Source of the DNA: Carex sylvatica
Taxonomy: Eukaryota; Streptophyta; Magnoliopsida; Poales; Cyperaceae
Assembly (NCBI GenBank): GCA_964058845.1
Contig: CAXKVR010000007.1
Span: 124,001-188,000 of the forward strand
Direction: 5' to 3'
Length of the DNA: 64,000 nucleotides
Program-made: the position numbers and the translations under genes
In this document: in pieces, positions 1 through 12,727 of the stretch
Layout of the letters: every line of letters begins with the position of its first letter
Numbering within the stretch: the first letter of the stretch is position 1
The notes under the pieces: generated by a model
Databases searched by the model: none
What the model saw: only the letters and a program-made list of their open reading frames with translations
Told to the model about the DNA's origin: nothing

Positions 1-179
1 TGGGCATTGAGTACCTTCTATAGGTAGACCTGGAGGTATCCTATATTTAAATGTGATAGAAAAAAATTTAAGGTTATATCATGTCACAATCATAAATTTT
101 GTTTAGATGTTGTAATAAAAAATTAAAAGGCCAGAAAAATTTGTTCGATTACCATTGTATATGGGCCAGAAGATAGATC

Positions 180-1251
180 ACTTAAACAAGCTTTGTGGAA
201 AGAATTAGATAAAATTAGATCCAATAATAATGAGATTTGTTGATATTATGTGGGATTTTAATGCAATTTTAAGTAGAGGAGAGAGGTCAGGGCCATCTTA
301 TAATATTCAAATAATAAACATTTTAATGCTTTTATCAATGGACATAATCTAGTAGAACACAAACTTACTAATAGAAAATGTACATAGTCTAATGGGTGGT
401 AATAAAATTTGCACTTTAGGTACAAATTAAATATCATCACTTATAACAATTGTCTAGTAAAAAAATTAATTTGGTAGTTGATGTGGTCAATTTTCAAGGA
501 AGTAGTATTAGATTTAGAATATAATTCTTAGGCATAGCATTACATGAATGGGAAAAAATATTACCAAATGTTAGATCTATCTTTTTTACTCATTTACAAG
601 ACAAAATAGCATGGAAATGGGAACACCTAGGAAAATTTACTGTTCAATCAGTTTATAAAATGCTTAACTTTAGTGAAATTATGCCACATCATCCTATGGT
701 TTGGTGGTTACTACGTATTCAAACGAAGGAAAATTTGCAAAATAAAAGAGGATGGGCTGGAAGTTCCAAATGTTAGTTTTGTTCAGAAATAGAAACAACT
801 TCTCATCTGTTTGTAAATTGTACTTTAGCTCAACAGATATGGCTCTGCTTGGGGAAAAGCCAAGATTATTATACATATTCTGGATATCATGTACTACTTT
901 TTTTTTTTTTTTTTTTTACAGCTGCCACAGACAAAAAATAAAAACAGTGTTTTTGCAAGTGCTCAGTGCAATGTGTTATACACTTTGGAAGAACATAAAT
1001 GAAGATTGTTTTAATTCTGTGAATGTGAAATCAGCTAGAAAGATGAATCTTCTAGTTATCTCTTTGGTTACATCTTGGACAAGAACTGCGAGGAAGAAGA
1101 TTAGACAAGGTGCAAAACTATGGATGCCAAAAGCCTTAGATGCTACACCGATGGGATCTTGGAACCCCAATGATACCCAAATGGAGGGGGGGGGGGGGGG
1201 GGGGATAATCACATCTCACATTTTTTTTAACTATAGAAATGAGCCTACCTT
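180..1251 (+). mobile_element. Degenerate LINE (non-LTR retrotransposon) remnant, copy 1
   Basis: Broken plant LINE ORF2. Near 248 the plus strand reads WDFNAILSRGERSG, an endonuclease-type segment of plant LINEs. Near 765-850 it reads a reverse-transcriptase zinc-binding (zf-RVT) pattern, KC-x-FCSEIETTSHLFVNC followed by QQIW, with a stop codon inside. Most of the reverse transcriptase between these is missing, and frames shift repeatedly. A long T run near 900 and an 18-G run near 1187 break it further. A second copy at about 35920-38110 aligns along most of its length, which confirms a repeat family. It ends where a CACTA-like element starts at 1252. No intact protein is expected. Confidence 0.75.
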
Positions 1252-3372
1252 CACTAGTACAAAAAACATTTTCACTTACTGTTCAAATACTCCTATACTG
1301 ACTGTTTTTGAGGCATCTGCGATGGCGTCGTAAGTATAGGTATACCCTTCACTGACGATTAAATATAGTCAGTATAGGTCCTCGACACCCATGTTTTATT
1401 TAAATAGTCAGTGTAGGTCATCAACAACGACGGTGAAAAAACAGTCAGTGTAGATATCCAACACAGACTCGTGAAAAATAGTCAATGTAGACATCCAATA
1501 CCGACAGTTCAGAAACAGTTAGTGTAGTTACCCTACTCCAACGGGTAAAAAATAATTTGTGTAGGTCTCGACACTGACAGATTAAAAACAATAAGTGTAG
1601 GTCCTAAAAACAGTTGTTGTTGGCTTTATATACCGACATGTAGGTCTTACAAACAGTCGGTGTTAGTTCAAACCCATGTCAAAAACCATCATTGTAGATC
1701 ATAAAAATAGTTGTTGTTGGCTTTATAACCATCAGTGTTGATATAAATTTTTTGGCATGGTTCTACTAGTATCGGTGCCAGCCTTCATATTTTTGCTAGC
1801 CATATATTACTATTCGACATTCATTGACATTAAAAATAATATCATGCAAATAATTTAGACAACATAAACAAAAGACAACACAATACAAACAACATAACAT
1901 ATACATTGAAAAAAAACCACACTATAACAAATTACATAACACATATTAACAAAATATGCATCTGAAATGCATTTCTTGTAAGTAGTTTAGAAGTTCTCCA
2001 AGAAAAATGTACACCATTGTTGTGTTATTTCATGAAGTTGCGTCGATGTATATTTTTCTGTCGGTAAATCACACTCTATGAATACAAATTAAGAAGTTAA
2101 TTTTATCCAAGTTATATGGAAAATGAATCAAGTTCAATTGTAAAATACATACATTAGGATAAACATTAAATTGTAGTGACTATACAGGTACATCAACTAT
2201 CAGAAAAATACCTTTCCTACACTAGTTAGTAACCCACACAAAGTGTTCAAGTCCAAACCCATAATGTAATGATCATCTCTGTATTGGCCTGTCACCTAAA
2301 CTGATTATGTACAGGTTTGGAGCAGAATTATATTAGCTTTAATACTCCCTGCTTAGTTACTGATTATGATGATAAATGAAGCTAAATATAGTGAATGCAA
2401 GGCCTATAGCAGCTGAACCTGTTTTCTAGTCAACTGAACTTGTCAAGAAAGAAAGTGGAATTGTCAACTGAACTTGTCATCAAAGGAAGTGGAAATTGAT
2501 CTATATAATCAAATATGTCAACTGAACTTGTTTACATAATATCTTAAATAGACAACTATTCAAATATTAGTGTTGTAAAGGAATTTAAAAAATTAAGTAT
2601 CAAATTAAAACTCAAGTGTACAAGTTCGCACCTTGATAAATTTCCAATCACATTCAATTGATCCTTCCTTGTGCACTTGTCCGGCCTTCACATAAGATTA
2701 AAAAATGCTGAAATTTTATTAAATGTCAATGAATTAATTAGTAATTACCAACAAATAGTATGTTGATTGTAAGAAAATGAAATTAAACTAAATGTTAGAT
2801 TTATTGCTCACTCATTAAATGTTAGATATCATAATCTGGTTCCTCTGATGCTAGATAATAATATTAATTATTGCAGTAAGAAGTATGTCTACATCATAAC
2901 CAAATATTACCAAAAAATTTTGTGTAAGTGGTGCTTAATGCCACCATTTTCATTACCTCAGAAATAAAATGAAATACATCCAAAATGTTTTTAATTAGCA
3001 TAATCCTTTTACAAGATAAAAATATTTTCATCACGTTTAGCAATGCACATGAAATACTTCATTTAAACTGTCAGTAAATGAAACACTGAAGGGAAATGAA
3101 ATTTTACCTACCGACTGCTGCAAAATAAAACAATGTGTCTGTAAATGAAACAACACTGACTGCTGTAAAATAAAATAAAAACAGTCATTATAGCATTTCA
3201 ATGCTGACGGGTAAAATATAAACCAAAACGGTCAGCAAAGAACACAACACCGATGGCTCAGAAATAAAAAACAGTCGTAGTATCACTTTAATATTGACGG
3301 CCCACAAAAAAAAAGGTCAGTACATAACACTATACTGACATCTCAAAAATAAACACAGTTGTTGTAGCAGTA
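1252..3372. mobile_element. Probable degraded CACTA-type DNA transposon, non-coding
   Basis: The left edge reads CACTAGTACAAAAAA, a CACTA-like terminus, immediately after LINE sequence. From 1290 to about 1760, and again from 3100 to 3370, there are many diverged copies of a short motif around ACAGTCAGTGTAGGT, in opposite orientation at the two ends. This is the usual arrangement of CACTA subterminal repeats. The right edge near 3372 reads as a decayed inverse of the left end (TACTGCTACAACAA when reversed). No clean 3-bp target duplication was found, so the right boundary is an estimate. No protein-coding segment is visible inside. Confidence 0.5.
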
Positions 3373-3850
3373 AAATAAAAAGAGAACAAAAATTAATCAT
3401 AAAATTGACAATAAATCAAAGCTTATTAATTAATTGCATCTTCCTATGAATTAAGTGATGCCCACCTCATTTCTTATAACCTTGCTTCTTGGCTGCTATT
3501 AACTGCATCCATCTGCTGCTATATCATTTCCTCTGAGCTCAGTTTAAAACCAATCTAGTTTTCAATATTGAAAGAAAAGGTAATTGTTAGATAACTATCA
3601 AGTGATTTTGGCTATCGTAATGCACTACAACTGTACAAACAACAAAAGAAAGAAATAATGACCATTGATAAATTAAACAAAAATGATAAATTAAATCATC
3701 CAGTGCAAAATAAAGTTTGCCAGGCAGATGTATTGATTTGTTTCAAGCAGAAATGATTGAAATGGCTTGAATTTTTCAGAAATTTCAAGCCTACCTCATA
3801 ATGGCAAGTACTTTTATTGGAAGTGTCAGCATTAAGATATAGTGGAATAT
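3373..3850 (-). other. 3' flank of CNL-1, shared with paralogues
   Basis: This stretch has no gene. From about 3480 to 3850 it is recognisably similar to the 3' flanks of CNL-3 (47860-48209), CNL-4 (about 62500-62875) and, inverted, CNL-2 (35447-35880). Shared blocks include CATTTCCTCTGAGCTCAG and AAAGGTAATTGTTAGATAACT. It probably holds the 3' untranslated region of CNL-1 and shows that duplication units extended past the stop codons. Confidence 0.6.
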
Positions 3851-6800
3851 TTAAAGTATTACCTTAATATAATATTCGCTCGTGAAATATACTTCTTTGA
3901 TGTTTCTTAGTTTCAAACATTCTTCAGTTATCTCATTTCTGCTATTTCTTGTTAAACAAGAAATGTAAGGGAATTTGATCCACAGTCTCTCTAGGGAAGG
4001 TAAAATATAAAAAGGAAATGACTGAAGATTTTTACGGCCCCTGATATCAACCAAGTCGATAGAGTTAAGGAGCTGCAGAGAAAGTTCCTCTCGTTTAGTA
4101 TAAACTTGAAATTCAAAATCTTGAAGGGAAGTGAGTTGCTTGCAGACAGGCAAGGTTAAAAGGGCAAGAGAGTCGCCTATGATTTCTGTAAGAGACAATG
4201 AGAAATTTGTCTCAGTCCTCTCTATTTCTTTTGATGCGGAGTCCCAAGCTGCAATGAAACCAGGGCAACCGTGAAAATGTAACCGTTTTAGGTTGACCCA
4301 GGATTTCAGACCTTTCATTGAGCTCAGTGTTTTACAAGATATAATTTTGAGGTATTTCAAACATACTAAATGCTCTGCAAAAGTAAGGGAAGTGAGCGAT
4401 TGACACTCCTTTAAAACCAACTTCTCTAATGCCACACAAGAATGCAAGTCCAAAGATTCCATCGCGGAGATGTTAGATATCTCTAGATCACGTAGAGAGC
4501 TAAATTCATGGAAGGGCAAAACTTCACCCACCTTAAGGCTCGAATTTGTATCCAGGATCAGATTTAAATTTTTCCTTTGCCTCACGTAAAGCCTTGAATT
4601 AGTATTTTCAATTCTTGCAATTGATATAAAGGAAAGTAGAGATTTGTATGGAAGAGGTGGTAGTTGTAAAATTAATGGACAATCTTCAATTTTGAGGCTC
4701 TCTAAAGAAGGAAACCTCTCCAACAACTGAGATGTAGAGCATCCTAAGAGAGGAAGATTCACTAATTTATTGCAACCTTCAATTGTCAGTTCTTTGAGTT
4801 TATTAAGGCAAAGAAATTGTTCAAGTTGGTCACTCCACACCCATTTTTCAAGATCTGGCATATCTACGATCTCCAAGTTCTCCAAAGATGGAAATTTCAT
4901 GCTTTGACGACTACCATAGCACTGAGGACCAATTTCCCTTATAGCCAATCCAGACAGCTTCAAATGTTTGAGAAACTCCAACTCCCCTATAGGTGGAAGC
5001 TGGTCCCATGCATTACAACCCTCTAGAGTTAGAGACTCGAGAAAAATAAGAGAGGGCTCGAACCACGTGGGAGAAACGACACCACCATATCCACGTATCT
5101 CAAGTAATTTGAGGTTCGTGTTCGGTCGAAGGCCCTCCAGGACACTTCCATTCTCTTGTTCACCATGATTCCAATGTAAATACAAGGTGTCCAGATTCTC
5201 TTTCTCTTCTAGTCTAGCCTTGTTTGCCTCTCTCTCAGATTTTATGTTCTCAAGATTGCAAATGTGGAGTGATCCTCCAATATCCTTAAGTGGCCCTAAT
5301 TGTTCTATCGCAAAGCCTATATTTTGTTGAACATTGAAATAATTCAACTCTTGCAGAGAGGTTAGGTTCCCTACACCCCATATCTTAGAGTGCAGATAAC
5401 CTTCAACAACAAAATGTCGTAAGTCAACAAGGTCACTAAAATTATTTGGCAACTCATTCAGATTCCATGCAGCTTCAATTTCAAAGACTTCTAGGTGATA
5501 TAGCCTACATATTTCACTTGGAAGAGTATAGGAAGGGGTATCAGTAGAACCAGGAAAAATTCCAAAATTTAAGTTTAGATAACGGAGGCTAACAAAATTT
5601 TGAATGAAATAATTGTGGTGTACCACGGAACCTAGTTTTAATCTCATTGAACGGAGAAATTTTGTTGTTTTTAGCATGTCCGAAATACTTCCTGAAGTAC
5701 CTGAAGACAACCTGTCCCAATTAATTATCGTGCTTAGATTCTCTCCTTTTAAACATGCCAATGCCCCGACTATTGCTTCTTCAGAGTTCTTTCTACAACT
5801 TAAAATTAACAAATGACGTATGGTTGCTGGAATATGTCTAGGTCTGGAACCATTAATGGTTAAACATTCTTTCAAGGAAACCATGCATGCCAAATCATGA
5901 ATCAAGTCATGAAAAGTATAATACACTAAACCAGATATTGTTGTTTGTTTGGTTTGGAAGAAACCACGGTTGAAAAGATCACTGAAGAAAGCACTCCCAA
6001 TATCCTCAATACGTTTTCCTTCATATCTCACATCGAGAAAACCTTGAGCCATCCAAAGATATACCAACTCCTTACATGTAAAAGAGTGATCTCCAGGAAA
6101 AATAGCACAATATGAGAAACACCTTTGGAGATGAATGGGCATATGCTCATAACTTAACTGGAGTGCAGGCATAATATCATTTGGACCTCTCTGAAATTTC
6201 CACTCTTCGTTGTCCCTGATTTCCATCCAATATCTCTCATCAATCTTTTGTTTTAATAGAGCACTTACAGTTTTTGCTGCTAGTGGGTTACCCTTCAACT
6301 TATTGGCAATTTCTTTTCCAATTTTTCTTAACCTCCAATTTTCTCCATAGTTTGTATCATTGAATATACAGGTACTAAAGAATGATGAAAATGTATTATC
6401 ATCTAGGCCCTGCAAATAAATAGTATCTCTTGCATGGACCAAATTGACAACAGATGGCTTTCTAGTGGTAACCAAGATTATGCCCCTTTTCACCTTGCAA
6501 TTATTTAATAAAGCTACCATTGAATCCCATTGGCTCTTATCTTCATCTTCCCACATGTCATCCATAACAAGTAGGAGTCTCTTGGACTCCAACTTCTCCT
6601 TAAGTTTATTTTGGAGCTGGTTGAGGTTATGGAGTTTGCCATATCTATTGCTGCATGCACCTTCTAGAATCTCACGTGTAAGTCTGACAATATCAAAATG
6701 GGTAGACACACAAATCCAAGATCTAACATCAAAGCAACTTTGAACATTTGGATCATTGAAAACTAGTCCAGCAAGGGTAGTCTTCCCCACACCACCACAA

Positions 6801-7236
6801 CCAACTATTGCTAGGACAAGGACCTTACCAACCATTTCAGATTCTTCATTTGTCAATCGGTTCAGTAGTTGGTCACGCTCTTGGTTTCTCCCAACAACTT
6901 CTCTAGTTTCAGTATGAAATGATGATGTTTGGGGTATGTTTGTTGCTTCAGTTTGACCTATTTCAGTATTATGGGCAGTTAGGACTAGTGATTCTGTTTC
7001 GACGGCCTTGCGTACTTCCTCCTCAGATTTTTGCAACTGCTCGACTAACTCATTCATCCTTCGGGAAAGATTCATTCTGCAAAAGAAGGTTTTGGGTAGT
7101 GGTACTAGCGCATCTGGTGCAGAGCGACAAGACATTCCCTTCAAAGTTGCAAGGAGGGAACGGCTTGTGAGTCGAAAGACAGAAGAAGAGGATGCAACTG
7201 ATTGTTTATTGCTGCAATTTACATTCTCCCGAGTAC
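3851..7236 (-). CDS. CNL-1 exon 2: linker, NB-ARC and LRR of a CC-NB-ARC-LRR disease resistance protein
   Basis: Second and last exon of an RGA-like intracellular immune receptor, an ATPase switch thought to detect pathogen effectors. The acceptor TTTTCTAACAG ends at 7237, and the phase-1 junction matches exon 1 at 15469-15763, giving 1226 aa. In the full protein: P-loop GCGGVGKTT at 244-252, kinase-2 LLLVMDDMW at 319-327 (the final W marks the CNL class), GNPLAAK at 414-420, CFSYCAIFP near 471-479, MHD-equivalent FHDLIHDLA at 540, then irregular LRRs to the C terminus ending VIL. The P-loop has Cys where many CNLs have Met or Ser. An open stretch upstream to 7450 runs into the intron and is not expected to be translated. 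The reading frame is uninterrupted, so this is the likeliest functional gene of the cluster. Confidence 0.92.
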
Positions 7237-8324
7237 CTGTTAGAAAATTTATACCAAATCCAGGAATAATTAATTGAATAATCATAATATGTAACCATAA
7301 AATAATACTACTATAGAAATGCAGGCTTCCAATGCCATATCTAACAAAACCGTTTCTTGTCTGAAACCGATAGACTAAATGTTTTTGTGACAAGTTTGTA
7401 AGATATTTCTGTCGTTTGTGCCCTAAGGAACTGATAAAAGAGGTTTCCAACTTTCTTCTATCGGTTTAAAATATTAAACCAATAGAAGAGATATAACTTC
7501 TTCTATCCGTTATGGAGTTGAAACCAATAGAAGAGTTTGTGTGGGTTCTTTTATAATCTTCAAACTGATTGTGTTAGTGCCCTGAAGCAAATAGTTGCAT
7601 CTTGTTTTTGCTCATATAAAGGTTGATTTGATTTACTTGTTCCTTGAGTTTAGTTTAGTTTAGTTTATAATTTGATCAGAGTTAAGGACTATGGATTGTC
7701 ATGCACTAATAAATAAATTAGTAATGAACTCTGAAGTATCCCTAATTGATGTAATTAGTAAGGAACTCTAATTACAACTAAGATTACCATGTGGATAAAA
7801 TTTTGGTTAGGTTTGACTGTTCAAATAATACAAATCAATTTAATTACACAGATGCATATTAGAATGAATAATATAGCAATGGATTGACCTTGAATAAACA
7901 TTAAGAGGATTGTATTCTTTGTCATTAATGTTTCATGTGATCTTAACGTGTTATGTCTGAGACGTTCGGTTTTCTTGCATAAGGAATTTTTTTTTAACTA
8001 TACAACGCTCGGCATAATAGGAATTCTACAAGGTGATACAGTATGATACTTATCATCTGTATTGTTTGGGTAGTCATACTAATTTATGCTAGGTGTATCT
8101 AATAATTTATGGAATGAGATTCCATTGCCAACACAATACAAATCAAAAGCGGTCACACCTACTAGGTACCTGGTTGAGATATCATGACATGATACTTTAT
8201 ATGTTATAGAGAAACATAGATCGAATACTATAATATAATATGTATGTGGGACATAGCATATAATATTCATTCAACACATAATAGGTGATGAAGATTGATC
8301 GAATTAATTAGGTACATAACTGAT
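7237..8324 (-). other. 3' part of the CNL-1 intron, outside Copia-1
   Basis: No coding signal is seen. A short inverted repeat at about 7453-7486 (CTTCTATCGGTTTA against its complement) is followed by a related copy near 7500-7535. Sequence next to exon 2 contains the pyrimidine tract and AG acceptor used for exon 2. The rest is AT-rich intron with no recognised family. Confidence 0.6.
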
Positions 8325-8431
8325 GCTACAACTCAATCATCTTGATAACTACCTAACAGTAACTAACTCATTTCCATATAACTACTCTTTCTGATACACA
8401 AGCTGTCACATCTCTAATCCACGACTTTAAT
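8325..8431 (-). repeat. Copia-1 3' LTR, truncated
   Basis: These 107 bp match the first part of the 5' LTR at 15021-15130 with a handful of differences. Similarity stops abruptly at 8325, while the other LTR continues through its TATA region and CT-rich end. A run of Cs at 8432-8444 (G-rich purine tract on the coding strand) abuts it. Confidence 0.85.
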
Positions 8432-8444
8432 ACCCCCCCCCCCC

Positions 8445-10598
8445 TCAAGCTGATGCTGGTGGCGCAAGGATCAGCTTGGTGCATAGCAAATCAAGGCGAG
8501 AGGCTGACAGAGACTTGGTGAATAGATCGGTAAGTTGGTCCTTGGATGAAATAAACCGAACATCGAGTTGTTTTTGAACCACCCTTTCGAGAACAAAGTG
8601 AAAGTCGATTTCAATGTGCTTTGTGCGAGAGTGAAACACCGGGTTAGAAGCAAGGAAATTGGCACCCAAATTATCACACCCTAAAATCGGGTTCGACTTA
8701 AGAGGAACATGAAGTTTGCGAAGAAGTTGTTGGAGCCAAACTAATTCGGTGCAAGCCCCAGCAATACTTCTATATTTGGCTTCCGTGCTAGATTTGGAAA
8801 CCGTCGATTGTTTATTAGAGCCCCAGGATAATAAATTCGAACCAAGGAATACACAATAGCCCGAAGTTGACCTCCGATCGTCGGGGCAACCGGCCCAGTC
8901 TGCGTCGAAATAAGCATGAAGATCAAGAGAGGAATTCACACTAATACAGATGCCATGCAACAATGTGCCTTTGAGATATCGCAAGATTCGCTTAACACCA
9001 TTCCAATGCTCATCCATTGGGGAGTGCATGAATTGCGAAACTTTGTTAACGGCATAGGAAATATCGGGCCTAGTAATCATGGCATATTGAAGCGCCCCTA
9101 CAATGCTCCTATATGTGTGTGAATCGGCCATGGGGTTTCCATGAAATTTGGAGAGAGGATCACCTGGTGAAAGGGAGTAGAGCACGGTTTTGTGCCATCC
9201 ATTTTGGAATGAATGAGAAGGTCACGAATGTATTGGGGTTGAGAAAGAAGCACACCATTCGGTTGAGCTTGGACTTGAATTCCCAAAAAGAAATGTAAGG
9301 GACCAAGACTTTTAGGGAGAATTGAGAGCCAAGGGATTGAATGAGAGATGTCACAAGCAAATGATCGGAACCAGTCACGATAATGTCATCGACATAGACC
9401 AAGATGATGGTAATAGAGGATGAATCACCACGTATGAAAAAGAGATGAATCCGATTGAGAGGCCTCAAAATGAAGATTGGTAAGGACCGAAGCCAACTTG
9501 TGAAACCATGCTCGAGGGGCTTGTTTGAGGCCATATAGTGCTTTCTTCAAAAGGCATACATGATTCGGAAAGGTAGAATCTGCAAATCCCAACGGCTGTG
9601 ACATAAAGACTCGTTCTTGGAGATCACTGTGGAGAAACGCATTGTTGACATCTAATTGTCGAATTGGCCAATTATGAGATGTAGCAAGAGAAAGGACAAC
9701 ACGAATCATGGTTGGCTTGACTACGGGGCTAAATGCCTTTATGGCAGTCAATATCCGCCTCTTGATTGTAACCTTTGGCAACGAGACGCGCCTTATAGCG
9801 TTCGATAGAACCGTCGGCCTTGCGCTTGATCTTATAGATCCATTTACATCCAACGACATTGAGGTCGGGTTGAGAGGGAACAAAAACCTACATGCCATTC
9901 TTGGCAAGCACATTTAACTCATGAGACATCGCTTCACGCCATTCAAGATGTTTATTTGCCTCCGTAAAGGAAGTCGGTTCATTCGGGGAGATGGTAGGTA
10001 GTTGATGTTTGGTAGTGATGTGGGTCTCATGATTAGATTGTTGCTTGAGAGAGCTAGCCTTGGCATGGGATTTGGTAATCATTTTGTGAGTTGACTCTGA
10101 ATCAGAGACAGGAAGTGGAGCTGGAGAGGCAAGAACCTGCTTCTCTATTGAAGAAATCGGCTTGACTGGTGAAGAAATTGGCCTCCCTATTGAAGGTATT
10201 TGGTCTGTAATGGAGAGAGCAGGAGGTTGGCGAACTGGAGAGAAAGAGCAAGGCAGAGGAATGCGGCGCCTATAGACTTGAGTAATTGGAGGCTTCTCTG
10301 TTGAAGGCCGAGCTGTAGAAAGTGGGCCGACTAGAAACTGGGCTTGATGGTGGATTAAAGGGAGTTGGCGCTGGGCTTGGACTACAGACCGCAGGGAGAG
10401 TAGGCAAGGAAATAAGAGGCCGAAAGGAGTGGAGTTGCTGGACAGTATTTGATGAAGTACAAACTGAGGTATTTGGTGACTGAAAAGGAAATTTGGTTTC
10501 ATCAAATTGAACACTACAGCTGATGTAGATGCGATTCGAAGGGATATGAAGGCATTTGTACCCTTTTTTATTTTAGCAATACCCCAAAAAGACACATG
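8445..10598 (-). pseudogene. Copia-1 pol, 3' half: reverse transcriptase and RNase H, frameshifted
   Basis: Reverse transcriptase signatures are readable on the minus strand. [14 protein letters not shown] is at about 9515-9560, the catalytic box YVDDIIV is near 9390, and [13 protein letters not shown] is near 8960-9000. RNase H motifs follow: [16 protein letters not shown] near 8870-8920, [11 protein letters not shown] near 8755-8790, and the [11 protein letters not shown] segment near 8600-8635. At least two frame changes separate these blocks (around 9160-9185 and 9425-9534), and the segment just below 10598 is also shifted. The product would have copied retrotransposon RNA; in this state no full polyprotein can be made. 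Confidence 0.9.
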
Positions 10599-10601
10599 GA
10601 A

Positions 10602-12724
10602 CACTACTACAAAAATGGTCATTGTACACTGCACATTGTACACGGATTTGCCAATTCTATATAAAAATCGTGTAGAAATTATAATTTTTTGGAAGCCTGA
10701 TATATATGTGGGATCTCTACACAGATATTTATTAAAGAATCAGTGTACAAAGCTGCGAGAGAGCTACACGGACGTTTATTAGGAAATGTACACGGCTTAT
10801 TGTTTAAATAACAATGTAGAAAGCCTTGAGAGAGCTACACGAATATTTAATTAAAGAACCGTGAAGAAAGGTAGGAATTGTACACGGATGTTTGTTTAAA
10901 TAATAGTGTAGAAAGCTTGTGAGAGCTACACGAACATTTAATAAAGAGCCGTATAGAAAGGTAGAAATTGTACACAATTTTTTATTTAATTAACAGTGTA
11001 GAAAACTTTGAGAGAGCTACACGGACATTTAACAAAGAGCCATGTAGAAAGGTTATTTTAGGGTTTTTGTTATATAAAAGGTCTTCTCCTTCCAGTGCCA
11101 TTTTGATCAATTTATACTCTCTCTCTCTGTATTGAATGTTGGTCTGATTTCTGCGCACAAGGAGGCCGGATCTGAGATCTTTGAAGTTAATTTGTATTTC
11201 TCCTCTCTATCTTGCTAAGGTTAGTCATGTATATATATATATTTCTCTTTTCTTCCTCTAATTTTCAGTTACTTATTATTGCTTATTTAGGTCAATTATT
11301 AATTAATACATTCATGCTTGATTTGTTAAGATAATATAAATAATTAGTGTATTGTGGACCATTTTTTGAAAGTGAGAAGTAAAGAAAATGCCTAAGGTCT
11401 CCATCATCAGATCTGAGGAAAACTATTGAAGATCAGTACTAACGCTTTCGCCTAAAGATGTCTGCACTTCAGAACTGTAAGATTTAAATTACTTTGCTAT
11501 TTTATTTTGAATTTTTATTCCCTATTATGTATGCACATATATGTTGATCAATGAATTCTTATTGGAGATGCAATATGTTGGAGATCTTTAACCAAGAGGC
11601 ATCATGTCATGGATCACATGTGACCTCCTTTTTTGATATGTTGGATTTAATACGTCTTAGTTTTTATGAAATTCTGGTCCAAACTAGATCATAACCAAGA
11701 GTTTTGGCAACATGAGCCCAAAATTTTTATTTTCTTTATCACATGGTTACTAAGTGGTAAGGACGTATCTTTTATACACACATGTATTGGATCCTGAGGA
11801 GTATATATTATATGGATCATATGTTATTGCATATGTACAAAAGGCAATATCTATATATGTTGCATTAATTGTAATATATTAATATTTTCTATGGTTTTTA
11901 TATTCTGCTTACTTATACTTTTCATTTTATTAATAGCAATTGATATTTGTGAGTGTCTTGCATCTACCTTTTATTGTTACTAACTAATACCAAATTATAA
12001 TTGTAGTATGGACCAAAGCAAAAGTGTTACACCAAGGAGCTGATCGACGATGTCAGATGTACGTGGCCAAGGTGGTTTCAATTTAAATTTTGTAATGCTA
12101 AATATGGATTTGTATAATTTTGTATAATGTAGTGTACATGAATTATTTATACTGTTGTACAGTTTTAGAATTCTGAGTTTAAAAGACCTCTGTTTAATGT
12201 TTCTCCGTTTTAGAATTATGATTTTAAATGGCTAGCAAAACTGGAAGCTAGCCACACAAAAAAAAAATTGAAAAAAAAAATAAGACAATTCTACACGGAC
12301 ATTTAGTTAAATGTCCATGTAGAAAGATATTTAAACATTAAAAAAAAATTGAAAAAAAAATAAGACAATTCTACACGGACATTTAACTAAATGTCCGTGT
12401 AGAAAGGTATTTAAATATTAAAAAAAATAAAAAAGAGAGAGCTACACGGACATTTAGCTAAATATCTGTGTAGAAAGATTAATTGTGCACGGATATTTAG
12501 TAATTAACATAATCCGTGTAGCTCGGTTATGGAAAGCGCCACTTGGCAAGGAATTGTACACGGCTGTTTATGTAATAATCCGTGTAGCTCTCCGTAATTG
12601 TACACGGATAAACATCCGTGTGTAATTTATTCAGGAATTTCTAAACCCTTACACTATACATGACAGAAAATCCGTGTAGCTCCCCAATTTATGTCCGTGT
12701 GGAATCTCAATTTCTGTAGTAGTG
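10602..12724. mobile_element. Non-autonomous CACTA element nested in Copia-1
   Basis: Both ends are CACTACTACA(A/G)AAAT in inverted orientation, and the element is flanked by the 3-bp duplication GAA (10599-10601 and 12725-12727), as expected for CACTA transposons. Its termini carry many subterminal copies of a motif around TACACGGACATTTA in both orientations; near 12290-12410 these form palindromes that pair with each other. The interior (about 11060-12240) holds a TATATAAAAG box near 11070, a CT-rich stretch and a possible splice donor near 11220, but no reading frame resembling a transposase. It interrupts the Copia polyprotein between integrase and reverse transcriptase, so it is younger than Copia-1. 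Confidence 0.92.
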
Positions 12725-12727
12725 GAA

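Noticed and set aside
752..1333. 193-aa plus-strand open frame
   Set aside because: It runs through a decayed LINE, poly-T and poly-G tracts, in a different frame from the readable zf-RVT motif.
7237..7450. N-terminal extension of the CNL-1 open frame
   Set aside because: It lies upstream of a strong splice acceptor, is not conserved in paralogues, and a matching coiled-coil exon with correct phase exists at 15469-15763.
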